From Lineus longissimus (lineage: Eukaryota; Nemertea; Pilidiophora; Heteronemertea; Lineidae), in the NCBI RefSeq assembly GCF_910592395.1, contig NC_088313.1, positions 5,086,501 to 5,150,500 on the forward strand: a stretch of DNA of 64,000 bases, given 5' to 3'. The first letter of the stretch is position 1. Every line of letters begins with the position of its first letter. The position numbers and the translations under genes are program-made. A model generated the notes under the pieces. It had not been told where the DNA came from. It searched no databases and saw only the letters and a list, made by a program, of their open reading frames with translations. Positions 1 through 8,243 of the stretch are shown in pieces.

Positions 1-107
1 GCGGTATTCCGAGGCGGTCACCCATCCACGTACTAACCACGCTCGACGTTGCTTGGCGTCGGTGATCGGACGAGAACCGGTGTTTTCAACGTGATATGGT
101 CGTAGAC
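1..107 (-). rRNA. 5S rRNA, copy 1 (3' end cut by window edge)
   Basis: The last 11 bases of the 118-nt core lie outside the window. The copy carries A to C at 5S nucleotide 50 (plus-strand G at 58), the first base of the usual A-box interval, shared with copies 6 and 8. Next copy begins 1,020 bp on by homologous position. Confidence 0.93.
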
Positions 108-132
108 ATTAGAGGCGGCGATGCGTAGGTTA

Positions 133-139
133 CTTATAA
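133..139 (-). promoter_or_regulatory. TATA-like upstream element of the 5S gene
   Basis: Read on the gene strand this is TTATAAG at -32 to -26 relative to 5S nucleotide 1 (position 107). Many invertebrate and fungal 5S genes carry a TATA-like box near -30 that helps position TFIIIB, in addition to the internal A and C boxes. It sits in the loop of an inverted repeat, GTAGG at 125-129 and CCTAC at 150-154. A second AT-rich block (ATTATAGT on the gene strand) lies at -53 to -46. Retained in nearly all units; one unit has T to C next to it at 45921. Confidence 0.65.
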
Positions 140-167
140 TATCACTGCGCCTACTATAATGCGTCAT

Positions 168-197
168 ATTTTGGGGTCAGAGGCATTATGTATGCCT
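168..197 (+). other. ATTTTGG motif followed by perfect 6-bp hairpin
   Basis: ATTTTGG at 168-174 resembles an Sm-binding core. It is followed by AGGCAT (181-186), loop TATGT (187-191) and ATGCCT (192-197). An Sm-like core before a hairpin is the 3' architecture of snRNAs and spliced-leader RNAs, but no matching 5' part is recognised and many units read ATTTTGTGG or ATTTTGTAG. It may equally be part of the 5S upstream region. One unit near 25644 lacks the whole element. Confidence 0.35.
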
Positions 198-252
198 ACG
201 TCACAGCTTCGTCGCATTACAGATGTGGTTGGGGCGCCCATTACACGACGGA

Positions 253-266
253 GTCTACGCGTAGAC
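253..266. repeat. 14-bp perfect palindrome GTCTACGCGTAGAC
   Basis: The palindrome is made of the same hexamers that begin and end the 5S gene (GTCTAC and GTAGAC) with CpGs at its centre. It is intact in nearly all units. It is broken by C to T in two adjacent units (40961 and 41975) and by two changes near 32825. It could be a protein-binding site or the collapsed remnant of a 5S copy; neither is shown. Confidence 0.6.
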
Positions 267-370
267 ATACAGTTCACGCAGGCTCGCACTGAAACAGAAA
301 CGGACGCACATTCAAGAACTGCACGCAGACCAACATCGGAAGAAGAGAGTGCCGACTGGACATCAAAGAC

Positions 371-383
371 GCCAACGGTTGGC
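371..383. repeat. Short inverted repeat GCCAACGGTTGGC
   Basis: Two 6-bp arms (GCCAAC and GTTGGC) flank a single G. The AACGG core resembles a Myb-type site. Function unknown. Units at 46171 (G to C) and 62438 (A to C) alter it. Confidence 0.4.
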
Positions 384-411
384 AAGGTGTCTCATCACTA
401 GGAACGCAGCG

Positions 412-508
412 TGACGTCACGAGCTCTGACGTCACGAGCAGACTACTCCGAGGCTCCCTGACGTCATGAGAGACGCCAGCGCCATCTCCCGAATCAGGAC
501 TGACGTCA
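412..508 (+). promoter_or_regulatory. Cluster of four CRE octamers (TGACGTCA)
   Basis: Perfect palindromic CRE sites lie at 412-419, 427-434, 459-466 and 501-508. TGACGTCA is the consensus for CREB/ATF-family bZIP factors. Centre spacings are 15, 32 and 42 bp; the last two are near 3 and 4 helical turns. The first two sites belong to a 15-bp direct repeat (TGACGTCACGAGCTC). The cluster ends 46 bp before a TATAAA box, giving a proximal-promoter layout on the plus strand. It is also about 305-400 bp upstream of the divergent 5S gene, so it could act on either. Rare losses: site 2 changed to AGACGTCA at 50287, 55374, 58420 and 60455; site 3 altered at 11649 and 48291. Confidence 0.65.
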
Positions 509-553
509 CTAGCAGCAACTTCCACGCCGGTCTGAACTCAAAAAGCGTCCTAG

Positions 554-559
554 TATAAA
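554..559 (+). promoter_or_regulatory. TATA box (TATAAA) downstream of CRE cluster
   Basis: The TATAAA core in CTAGTATAAACG stands 46 bp after the fourth CRE. Initiation 25-32 bp downstream would fall near 580-590, over TGCGCA (580-585, an NRF-1-like core) and just before the G tract. I infer a plus-strand promoter, Pol II by its CREs or possibly Pol III type 3. No product is recognised. Confidence 0.5.
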
Positions 560-590
560 CGCTTGGAAGCCAGTAGGCCTGCGCAGTGTT

Positions 591-623
591 GGGCGGGGGG
601 GGGGGGGGGAGAGAGGGGAGGGA
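591..623 (+). repeat. Variable G tract in a purine run; G-quadruplex candidate
   Basis: GGGC is followed here by 15 G, then AGAGAGGGGAGGGA. There are more than four G runs of three or longer, so the plus strand meets the simple G-quadruplex pattern; the purine/pyrimidine asymmetry could also allow triplex DNA. Tract length varies from about 9 to 30 G between units and explains most variation in unit length. Four units near 28-32 kb have a C interrupting the tract. Confidence 0.85.
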
Positions 624-628
624 TGATT

Positions 629-661
629 TTCGACGGGCTTTAACCCGCGAATCACCTTTTT
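629..661 (+). terminator. GC hairpin followed by T5 (possible terminator)
   Basis: TTCG-A-CGGG (629-637) pairs with CCCGCGAA (644-651) in 8 bp with one bulged A and loop CTTTAA. Six bases later comes T5 (657-661), a sufficient Pol III stop on the plus strand. Together with the TATA box at 554 it would bound a transcript of about 70-80 nt. Conservation is imperfect: 31168 breaks the stem, and 34233 and 38306 weaken it. Low confidence as a real terminator. Confidence 0.3.
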
Positions 662-807
662 GACCGCAACGGTTAATTTGAGCCCCAAAACCACACAAGC
701 AAGCCAATTTGACTGAAACTTAATCATTTTCATCACTTTAAACACACCTTATTCTCAATATAAGAAGAAGTATATTTGAAATGGAAAATAACATTCAACT
801 GGTATGG
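662..807. other. AT-rich spacer segment, nothing recognised
   Basis: This segment contains AACCGG-type short self-complementary bits (ACCG-CAA-CGGT near 663-673) and AT-rich sequence with no recognisable gene or conserved motif. Two adjacent units share T to C and A to G changes here (43492/43500 and 44511/44519). Confidence 0.6.
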
Positions 808-828
808 TGAGACCACCCATTCGTCTCA
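808..828. repeat. Inverted repeat TGAGAC / GTCTCA
   Basis: Perfect 6-bp arms at 808-813 and 823-828 flank a 9-base loop CACCCATTC. The loop changes to CACCCGTTC in four units (28299, 29316, 31351, 32368) while the arms stay intact. Function unknown. Confidence 0.5.
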
Positions 829-848
829 AACGGAACTATAACCGCGAG

Positions 849-858
849 CTGATTGGTT
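849..858 (+). promoter_or_regulatory. Y-box / inverted CCAAT motif (CTGATTGGTT)
   Basis: The motif matches the classical NF-Y site CTGATTGGYY exactly and is followed by TAAATA. It is retained in all units inspected. It lies about 150 bp beyond the 3' end of the next 5S gene, an odd place for a 5S control element. Whether it binds NF-Y is unknown. Confidence 0.5.
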
Positions 859-1004
859 AAATACAGGTGCGGGACCTACAGGCCGGCCTTCGGGCTGCCA
901 TTTCCATTTCGCAAAATTCGATGGCCACCACATAAGGTAGCCTACATTTTCATTTTAACAATCGTACAAGGGAAGAAGAAACAAAATGATTGGGACATGA
1001 AGAG
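859..1004. other. Spacer segment before 5S terminator, no gene recognised
   Basis: It begins with a GC-rich patch containing GGCCGGCC (881-888) and ends in a purine-rich stretch (970-1004). The patch has three versions: ccttcggg here, a cccggg form at 1914, 4960 and 6994, and the common cctgg form. Nothing else is recognised. Confidence 0.6.
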
Positions 1005-1009
1005 AAAAA
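1005..1009 (-). terminator. Pol III terminator (T5) of 5S copy 2
   Basis: TTTTT on the gene strand immediately follows ...GTAGAC, the last base of the 5S core. The mature RNA would normally keep one or two of these U residues, giving 119-120 nt. The same T5 precedes the 3' end of every full copy. A nearby A to C change at 36622 leaves it intact. Confidence 0.92.
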
Positions 1010-1127
1010 GTCTACAACACGCGGTATTCCGAGGCGGTCACCCATCCACGTACTAACCACGCTCGACGTTGCTTGGCTTCGGTGATCGGACGAGAACCGG
1101 TGTTTTCAACGTGATATGGTCGTAGAC
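1010..1127 (-). rRNA. 5S rRNA, copy 2 (reference full copy)
   Basis: The 118-nt core runs from GTCTACGACC (right end) to GTTGTAGAC (left end). 5S rRNA is the small RNA of the large ribosomal subunit, made by RNA polymerase III with TFIIIA bound to the internal control region. Nucleotides 1-9 pair with 110-118 as a complete helix I. The A-box region is AGCCAAGCAACG from nt 50 and the C-box region GGATGGGTGACCGCC from nt 81. Compared with common animal 5S, helix V has G68-C107 and helix IV has G79-C97, each apparently a paired compensatory change. T5 ends the gene and a TATA-like element stands at -32 to -26. This copy is taken as consensus. Next copy starts 1,018 bp to the right. Confidence 0.97.
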
Positions 1128-2027
1128 ATTAGAGGCGGCGATGCGTAGGTTACTTATAATATCACTGCGCCTACTATAATGCGTCATATTTTGGGGTCAG
1201 AGGCATTATGTATGCCTACGTCACAGCTTCGTCGCATTACAGATGTGGTTGGGGCGCCCATTACACGACGGAGTCTACGCGTAGACATACAGTTCACGCA
1301 GGCTCGCACTGAAACAGAAACGGACGCACATTCAAGAACTGCACGCAGACCAACATCGGAAGAAGAGAGTGCCGACTGGACATCAAAGACGCCAACGGTT
1401 GGCAAGGTGTCTCATCACTAGGAACGCAGCGTGACGTCACGAGCTCTGACGTCACGAGCAGACTACTCCGAGGCTCCCTGACGTCATGAGAGACGCCAGC
1501 GCCATCTCCCGAATCAGGACTGACGTCACTAGCAGCAACTTCCACGCCGGTCTGAACTCAAAAAGCGTCCTAGTATAAACGCTTGGAAGCCAGTAGGCCT
1601 GCGCAGTGTTGGGCGGGGGGGGGGGGGAGAGAGGGGAGGGATGATTTTCGACGGGCTTTAACCCGCGAATCACCTTTTTGACCGCAACGGTTAATTTGAG
1701 CCCCAAAACCACACAAGCAAGCCAATTTGACTGAAACTTAATCATTTTCATCACTTTAAACACACCTTATTCTCAATATAAGAAGAAGTATATTTGAAAT
1801 GGAAAATAACATTCAACTGGTATGGTGAGACCACCCATTCGTCTCAAACGGAACTATAACCGCGAGCTGATTGGTTAAATACAGGTGCGGGACCTACAGG
1901 CCGGCCCCCGGGCTGCCATTTCCATTTCGCAAAATTCGATGGCCACCACATAAGGTAGCCTACATTTTCATTTTAACAATCGTACAAGGGAAGAAGAAAC
2001 AAAATGATTGGGACATGAAGAGAAAAA

Positions 2028-2145
2028 GTCTACAACACGCGGTATTCCGAGGCGGTCACCCATCCACGTACTAACCACGCTCGACGTTGCTTGGCTTCGG
2101 TGATCGGACGAGAACCGGTGTTTTCAACGTGATATGGTCGTAGAC
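2028..2145 (-). rRNA. 5S rRNA, copy 3
   Basis: Consensus sequence. Next copy 1,015 bp on. Confidence 0.96.
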
Positions 2146-3042
2146 ATTAGAGGCGGCGATGCGTAGGTTACTTATAATATCACTGCGCCTACTATAATGC
2201 GTCATATTTTGGGGTCAGAGGCATTATGTATGCCTACGTCACAGCTTCGTCGCATTACAGATGTGGTTGGGGCGCCCATTACACGACGGAGTCTACGCGT
2301 AGACATACAGTTCACGCAGGCTCGCACTGAAACAGAAACGGACGCACATTCAAGAACTGCACGCAGACCAACATCGGAAGAAGAGAGTGCCGACTGGACA
2401 TCAAAGACGCCAACGGTTGGCAAGGTGTCTCATCACTAGGAACGCAGCGTGACGTCACGAGCTCTGACGTCACGAGCAGACTACTCCGAGGCTCCCTGAC
2501 GTCATGAGAGACGCCAGCGCCATCTCCCGAATCAGGACTGACGTCACTAGCAGCAACTTCCACGCCGGTCTGAACTCAAAAAGCGTCCTAGTATAAACGC
2601 TTGGAAGCCAGTAGGCCTGCGCAGTGTTGGGCGGGGGGGGGGAGAGAGGGGAGGGATGATTTTCGACGGGCTTTAACCCGCGAATCACCTTTTTGACCGC
2701 AACGGTTAATTTGAGCCCCAAAACCACACAAGCAAGCCAATTTGACTGAAACTTAATCATTTTCATCACTTTAAACACACCTTATTCTCAATATAAGAAG
2801 AAGTATATTTGAAATGGAAAATAACATTCAACTGGTATGGTGAGACCACCCATTCGTCTCAAACGGAACTATAACCGCGAGCTGATTGGTTAAATACAGG
2901 TGCGGGACCTACAGGCCGGCCCCCTGGCTGCCATTTCCATTTCGCAAAATTCGATGGCCACCACATAAGGTAGCCTACATTTTCATTTTAACAATCGTAC
3001 AAGGGAAGAAGAAACAAAATGATTGGGACATGAAGAGAAAAA

Positions 3043-3160
3043 GTCTACAACACGCGGTATTCCGAGGCGGTCACCCATCCACGTACTAACCACGCTCGAC
3101 GTTGCTTGGCTTCGGTGATCGGACGAGAACCGGTGTTTTCAACGTGATATGGTCGTAGAC
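3043..3160 (-). rRNA. 5S rRNA, copy 4
   Basis: Consensus sequence. Its upstream region has a CpG transition at 3201. Next copy 1,018 bp on. Confidence 0.96.
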
Positions 3161-4060
3161 ATTAGAGGCGGCGATGCGTAGGTTACTTATAATATCACTG
3201 TGCCTACTATAATGCGTCATATTTTGGGGTCAGAGGCATTATGTATGCCTACGTCACAGCTTCGTCGCATTACAGATGTGGTTGGGGCGCCCATTACACG
3301 ACGGAGTCTACGCGTAGACATACAGTTCACGCAGGCTCGCACTGAAACAGAAACGGACGCACATTCAAGAACTGCACGCAGACCAACATCGGAAGAAGAG
3401 AGTGCCGACTGGACATCAAAGACGCCAACGGTTGGCAAGGTGTCTCATCACTAGGAACGCAGCGTGACGTCACGAGCTCTGACGTCACGAGCAGACTACT
3501 CCGAGGCTCCCTGACGTCATGAGAGACGCCAGCGCCATCTCCCGAATCAGGACTGACGTCACTAGCAGCAACTTCCACGCCGGTCTGAACTCAAAAAGCG
3601 TCCTAGTATAAACGCTTGGAAGCCAGTAGGCCTGCGCAGTGTTGGGCGGGGGGGGGGGGGAGAGAGGGGAGGGATGATTTTCGACGGGCTTTAACCCGCG
3701 AATCACCTTTTTGACCGCAACGGTTAATTTGAGCCCCAAAACCACACAAGCAAGCCAATTTGACTGAAACTTAATCATTTTCATCACTTTAAACACACCT
3801 TATTCTCAATATAAGAAGAAGTATATTTGAAATGGAAAATAACATTCAACTGGTATGGTGAGACCACCCATTCGTCTCAAACGGAACTATAACCGCGAGC
3901 TGATTGGTTAAATACAGGTGCGGGACCTACAGGCCGGCCCCCTGGCTGCCATTTCCATTTCGCAAAATTCGATGGCCACCACATAAGGTAGCCTACATTT
4001 TCATTTTAACAATCGTACAAGGGAAGAAGAAACAAAATGATTGGGACATGAAGAGAAAAA

Positions 4061-4178
4061 GTCTACAACACGCGGTATTCCGAGGCGGTCACCCATCCAC
4101 GTACTAACCACGCTCGACGTTGCTTGGCTTCGGTGATCGGACGAGAACCGGTGTTTTCAACGTGATATGGTCGTAGAC
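4061..4178 (-). rRNA. 5S rRNA, copy 5
   Basis: Consensus sequence. Next copy 1,019 bp on. Confidence 0.96.
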
Positions 4179-5079
4179 ATTAGAGGCGGCGATGCGTAGG
4201 TTACTTATAATATCACTGCGCCTACTATAATGCGTCATATTTTGGGGTCAGAGGCATTATGTATGCCTACGTCACAGCTTCGTCGCATTACAGATGTGGT
4301 TGGGGCGCCCATTACACGACGGAGTCTACGCGTAGACATACAGTTCACGCAGGCTCGCACTGAAACAGAAACGGACGCACATTCAAGAACTGCACGCAGA
4401 CCAACATCGGAAGAAGAGAGTGCCGACTGGACATCAAAGACGCCAACGGTTGGCAAGGTGTCTCATCACTAGGAACGCAGCGTGACGTCACGAGCTCTGA
4501 CGTCACGAGCAGACTACTCCGAGGCTCCCTGACGTCATGAGAGACGCCAGCGCCATCTCCCGAATCAGGACTGACGTCACTAGCAGCAACTTCCACGCCG
4601 GTCTGAACTCAAAAAGCGTCCTAGTATAAACGCTTGGAAGCCAGTAGGCCTGCGCAGTGTTGGGCGGGGGGGGGGGGGGAGAGGGGGGAGGGATGATTTT
4701 CGGCGGGCTTTAACCCGCGAATCACCTTTTTGACCGCAACGGTTAATTTGAGCCCCAAAACCACACAAGCAAGCCAATTTGACTGAAACTTAATCATTTT
4801 CATCACTTTAAACACACCTTATTCTCAATATAAGAAGAAGTATATTTGAAATGGAAAATAACATTCAACTGGTATGGTGAGACCACCCATTCGTCTCAAA
4901 CGGAACTATAACCGCGAGCTGATTGGTTAAATACAGGTGCGGGACCTACAGGCCGGCCCCCGGGCTGCCATTTCCATTTCGCAAAATTCGATGGCCACCA
5001 CATAAGGTAGCCTACATTTTCATTTTAACAATCGTACAAGGGAAGAAGAAACAAAATGATTGGGACATGAAGAGAAAAA

Positions 5080-5197
5080 GTCTACAACACGCGGTATTCC
5101 GAGGCGGTCACCCATCCACGTACTAACCACGCTCGACGTTGCTTGGCGTCGGTGATCGGACGAGAACCGGTGTTTTCAACGTGATATGGTCGTAGAC
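5080..5197 (-). rRNA. 5S rRNA, copy 6 (A50C variant)
   Basis: A to C at nucleotide 50 (plus-strand G at 5148), shared with copies 1 and 8. Belongs to the first half of a two-unit duplication. Next copy 1,015 bp on. Confidence 0.94.
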
Positions 5198-6094
5198 ATT
5201 AGAGGCGGCGATGCGTAGGTTACTTATAATATCACTGCGCCTACTATAATGCGTCATATTTTGGGGTCAGAGGCATTATGTATGCCTACGTCACAGCTTC
5301 GTCGCATTACAGATGTAGTTGGGGCGCCCATTACACGACGGAGTCTACGCGTAGACATACAGCTCACGCAGGCTCGCACTGAAACAGAAACGGACGCACA
5401 TTCAAGAACTGCACGCAGACCAACATCGGAAGAAGAGAGTGCCGACTGGACATCAAAGACGCCAACGGTTGGCAAGGTGTCTCATCACTAGGAACGCAGC
5501 GTGACGTCACGAGCTCTGACGTCACGAGCAGACTACTCCGAGGCTCCCTGACGTCATGAGAGACGCCAGCGCCATCTCCCGAATCAGGACTGACGTCACT
5601 AGCAGCAACTTCCACGCCGGTCTGAACTCAAAAAGCGTCCTAGTATAAACGCTTGGAAGCCAGTAGGCCTGCGCAGTGTTGGGCGGGGGGGGGGAGAGAG
5701 GGGAGGGATGATTTTCGACGGGCTTTAACCCGCGAATCACCTTTTTGACCGCAACGGTTAATTTGAGCCCCAAAACCACACAAGCAAGCCAATTTGACTG
5801 AAACTTAATCATTTTCATCACTTTAAACACACCTTATTCTCAATATAAGAAGAAGTATATTTGAAATGGAAAATAACATTCAACTGGTATGGTGAGACCA
5901 CCCATTCGTCTCAAACGGAACTATAACCGCGAGCTGATTGGTTAAATACAGGTGCGGGACCTACAGGCCGGCCCCCTGGCTGCCATTTCCATTTCGCAAA
6001 ATTCGATGGCCACCACATGAGGTAGCCTACATTTTCATTTTAACAATCGTACAAGGGAAGAAGAAACAAAATGATTGGGACATGAAGAGAAAAA

Positions 6095-6212
6095 GTCTAC
6101 AACACGCGGTATTCCGAGGCGGTCACCCATCCACGTACTAACCACGCTCGACGTTGCTTGGCTTCGGTGATCGGACGAGAACCGGTGTTTTCAACGTGAT
6201 ATGGTCGTAGAC
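6095..6212 (-). rRNA. 5S rRNA, copy 7
   Basis: Consensus sequence. Its left-hand spacer has the ATGAGG variant at 6019. Next copy 1,015 bp on. Confidence 0.96.
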
Positions 6213-7109
6213 ATTAGAGGCGGCGATGCGTAGGTTACTTATAATATCACTGCGCCTACTATAATGCGTCATATTTTGGGGTCAGAGGCATTATGTATGC
6301 CTACGTCACAGCTTCGTCGCATTACAGATGTGGTTGGGGCGCCCATTACACGACGGAGTCTACGCGTAGACATACAGTTCACGCAGGCTCGCACTGAAAC
6401 AGAAACGGACGCACATTCAAGAACTGCACGCAGACCAACATCGGAAGAAGAGAGTGCCGACTGGACATCAAAGACGCCAACGGTTGGCAAGGTGTCTCAT
6501 CACTAGGAACGCAGCGTGACGTCACGAGCTCTGACGTCACGAGCAGACTACTCCGAGGCTCCCTGACGTCATGAGAGACGCCAGCGCCATCTCCCGAATC
6601 AGGACTGACGTCACTAGCAGCAACTTCCACGCCGGTCTGAACTCAAAAAGCGTCCTAGTATAAACGCTTGGAAGCCAGTAGGCCTGCGCAGTGTTGGGCG
6701 GGGGGGGGGGGAGAGGGGAGGGATGATTTTCGACGGGCTTTAACCCGCGAATCACCTTTTTGACCGCAACGGTTAATTTGAGCCCCAAAACCACACAAGC
6801 AAGCCAATTTGACTGAAACTTAATCATTTTCATCACTTTAAACACACCTTATTCTCAATATAAGAAGAAGTATATTTGAAATGGAAAATAACATTCAACT
6901 GGTATGGTGAGACCACCCATTCGTCTCAAACGGAACTATAACCGCGAGCTGATTGGTTAAATACAGGTGCGGGACCTACAGGCCGGCCCCCGGGCTGCCA
7001 TTTCCATTTCGCAAAATTCGATGGCCACCACATAAGGTAGCCTACATTTTCATTTTAACAATCGTACAAGGGAAGAAGAAACAAAATGATTGGGACATGA
7101 AGAGAAAAA

Positions 7110-7227
7110 GTCTACAACACGCGGTATTCCGAGGCGGTCACCCATCCACGTACTAACCACGCTCGACGTTGCTTGGCGTCGGTGATCGGACGAGAACCGG
7201 TGTTTTCAACGTGATATGGTCGTAGAC
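7110..7227 (-). rRNA. 5S rRNA, copy 8 (A50C variant)
   Basis: A to C at nucleotide 50 (plus-strand G at 7178), exactly 2,030 bp from the same change in copy 6. Next copy 1,016 bp on. Confidence 0.94.
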
Positions 7228-8125
7228 ATTAGAGGCGGCGATGCGTAGGTTACTTATAATATCACTGCGCCTACTATAATGCGTCATATTTTGGGGTCAG
7301 AGGCATTATGTATGCCTACGTCACAGCTTCGTCGCATTACAGATGTAGTTGGGGCGCCCATTACACGACGGAGTCTACGCGTAGACATACAGCTCACGCA
7401 GGCTCGCACTGAAACAGAAACGGACGCACATTCAAGAACTGCACGCAGACCAACATCGGAAGAAGAGAGTGCCGACTGGACATCAAAGACGCCAACGGTT
7501 GGCAAGGTGTCTCATCACTAGGAACGCAGCGTGACGTCACGAGCTCTGACGTCACGAGCAGACTACTCCGAGGCTCCCTGACGTCATGAGAGACGCCAGC
7601 GCCATCTCCCGAATCAGGACTGACGTCACTAGCAGCAACTTCCACGCCGGTCTGAACTCAAAAAGCGTCCTAGTATAAACGCTTGGAAGCCAGTAGGCCT
7701 GCGCAGTGTTGGGCGGGGGGGGGGGAGAGAGGGGAGGGATGATTTTCGACGGGCTTTAACCCGCGAATCACCTTTTTGACCGCAACGGTTAATTTGAGCC
7801 CCAAAACCACACAAGCAAGCCAATTTGACTGAAACTTAATCATTTTCATCACTTTAAACACACCTTATTCTCAATATAAGAAGAAGTATATTTGAAATGG
7901 AAAATAACATTCAACTGGTATGGTGAGACCACCCATTCGTCTCAAACGGAACTATAACCGCGAGCTGATTGGTTAAATACAGGTGCGGGACCTACAGGCC
8001 GGCCCCCTGGCTGCCATTTCCATTTCGCAAAATTCGATGGCCACCACATGAGGTAGCCTACATTTTCATTTTAACAATCGTACAAGGGAAGAAGAAACAA
8101 AATGATTGGGACATGAAGAGAAAAA

Positions 8126-8243
8126 GTCTACAACACGCGGTATTCCGAGGCGGTCACCCATCCACGTACTAACCACGCTCGACGTTGCTTGGCTTCGGTG
8201 ATCGGACGAGAACCGGTGTTTTCAACGTGATATGGTCGTAGAC
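8126..8243 (-). rRNA. 5S rRNA, copy 9
   Basis: Consensus sequence. Left spacer shares the ATGAGG variant (8050) with copy 7. Next copy 1,014 bp on. Confidence 0.96.

Larger units (their letters stand above)
108..1009. other. Non-transcribed spacer (reference copy)
   Basis: This 902-bp interval separates 5S copies 1 and 2, and its equivalent lies between every pair of copies. Reading frames here are short (at most about 100 codons), overlap on both strands, and several shift frame whenever the G tract changes length, so none looks like a gene. The spacer holds the regulatory-looking motifs listed separately. I did not recognise U1, U2, U5, U6, spliced-leader or histone genes, which share 5S arrays in some animals. 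The left half is GC-moderate and CpG-containing; the part after the G-tract hairpin is AT-rich. Confidence 0.9.
1..1020. repeat. Reference repeat unit used for the spacer annotation
   Basis: Position 1 corresponds to position 1021 in the next unit. Spacer elements are annotated once here and recur in other units at nearly constant offsets from the right-hand (5' gene) end E of each 5S copy: 5S TATA-like element E+26 to E+32, hairpin E+74 to E+90, palindrome E+146 to E+159, CREs starting at E+305, E+320, E+352 and E+394, TATA box E+447, G tract from about E+488. Beyond the G tract, offsets shift with its length. This unit differs from the consensus at 58 (in the 5S gene) and near 889-891 (ccttcggg instead of a C-rich stretch). 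Confidence 0.95.

Noticed and set aside
159-401. Plus-strand 80-codon reading frame repeated in almost every unit
   Set aside because: It overlaps the 5S upstream region and hairpin, has overlapping open frames on the other strand, and is conserved only because all units are copies. One unit loses 30 bp of it and no protein family is recognisable.
274-525. Minus-strand 83-codon frame with LVTSELVTS repeats
   Set aside because: The repeated residues are the translation of the 15-bp CRE repeats; it grows with them near 18.7 kb. A shadow of regulatory DNA.
629-661. tRNA-like or B-box gene around the GC hairpin (minus strand)
   Set aside because: GGTTAAAGCCC only partly resembles a B box, and no cloverleaf or A box fits around it.
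881-888. GGCCGGCC palindrome as a regulatory site
   Set aside because: It is altered in several units (19235, 21267, 34471, 36506) and is a simple GC-rich 8-mer; no support beyond symmetry.
662-1004. U1, U2, U5, U6 snRNA, spliced leader or histone gene linked to 5S
   Set aside because: I looked for characteristic snRNA 5' ends, the U6 core, histone stem-loop and coding sequence on both strands and found none.
853-1056. Plus-strand 67-codon frame ending inside the 5S gene
   Set aside because: It runs antisense into the 5S gene, starts at a non-ATG codon and has no features of a protein.
1452-1763. Minus-strand frame of about 103 codons through the G tract
   Set aside because: The frame depends on G-tract length and switches between units; the proline run is just the C homopolymer. 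Not a conserved protein.
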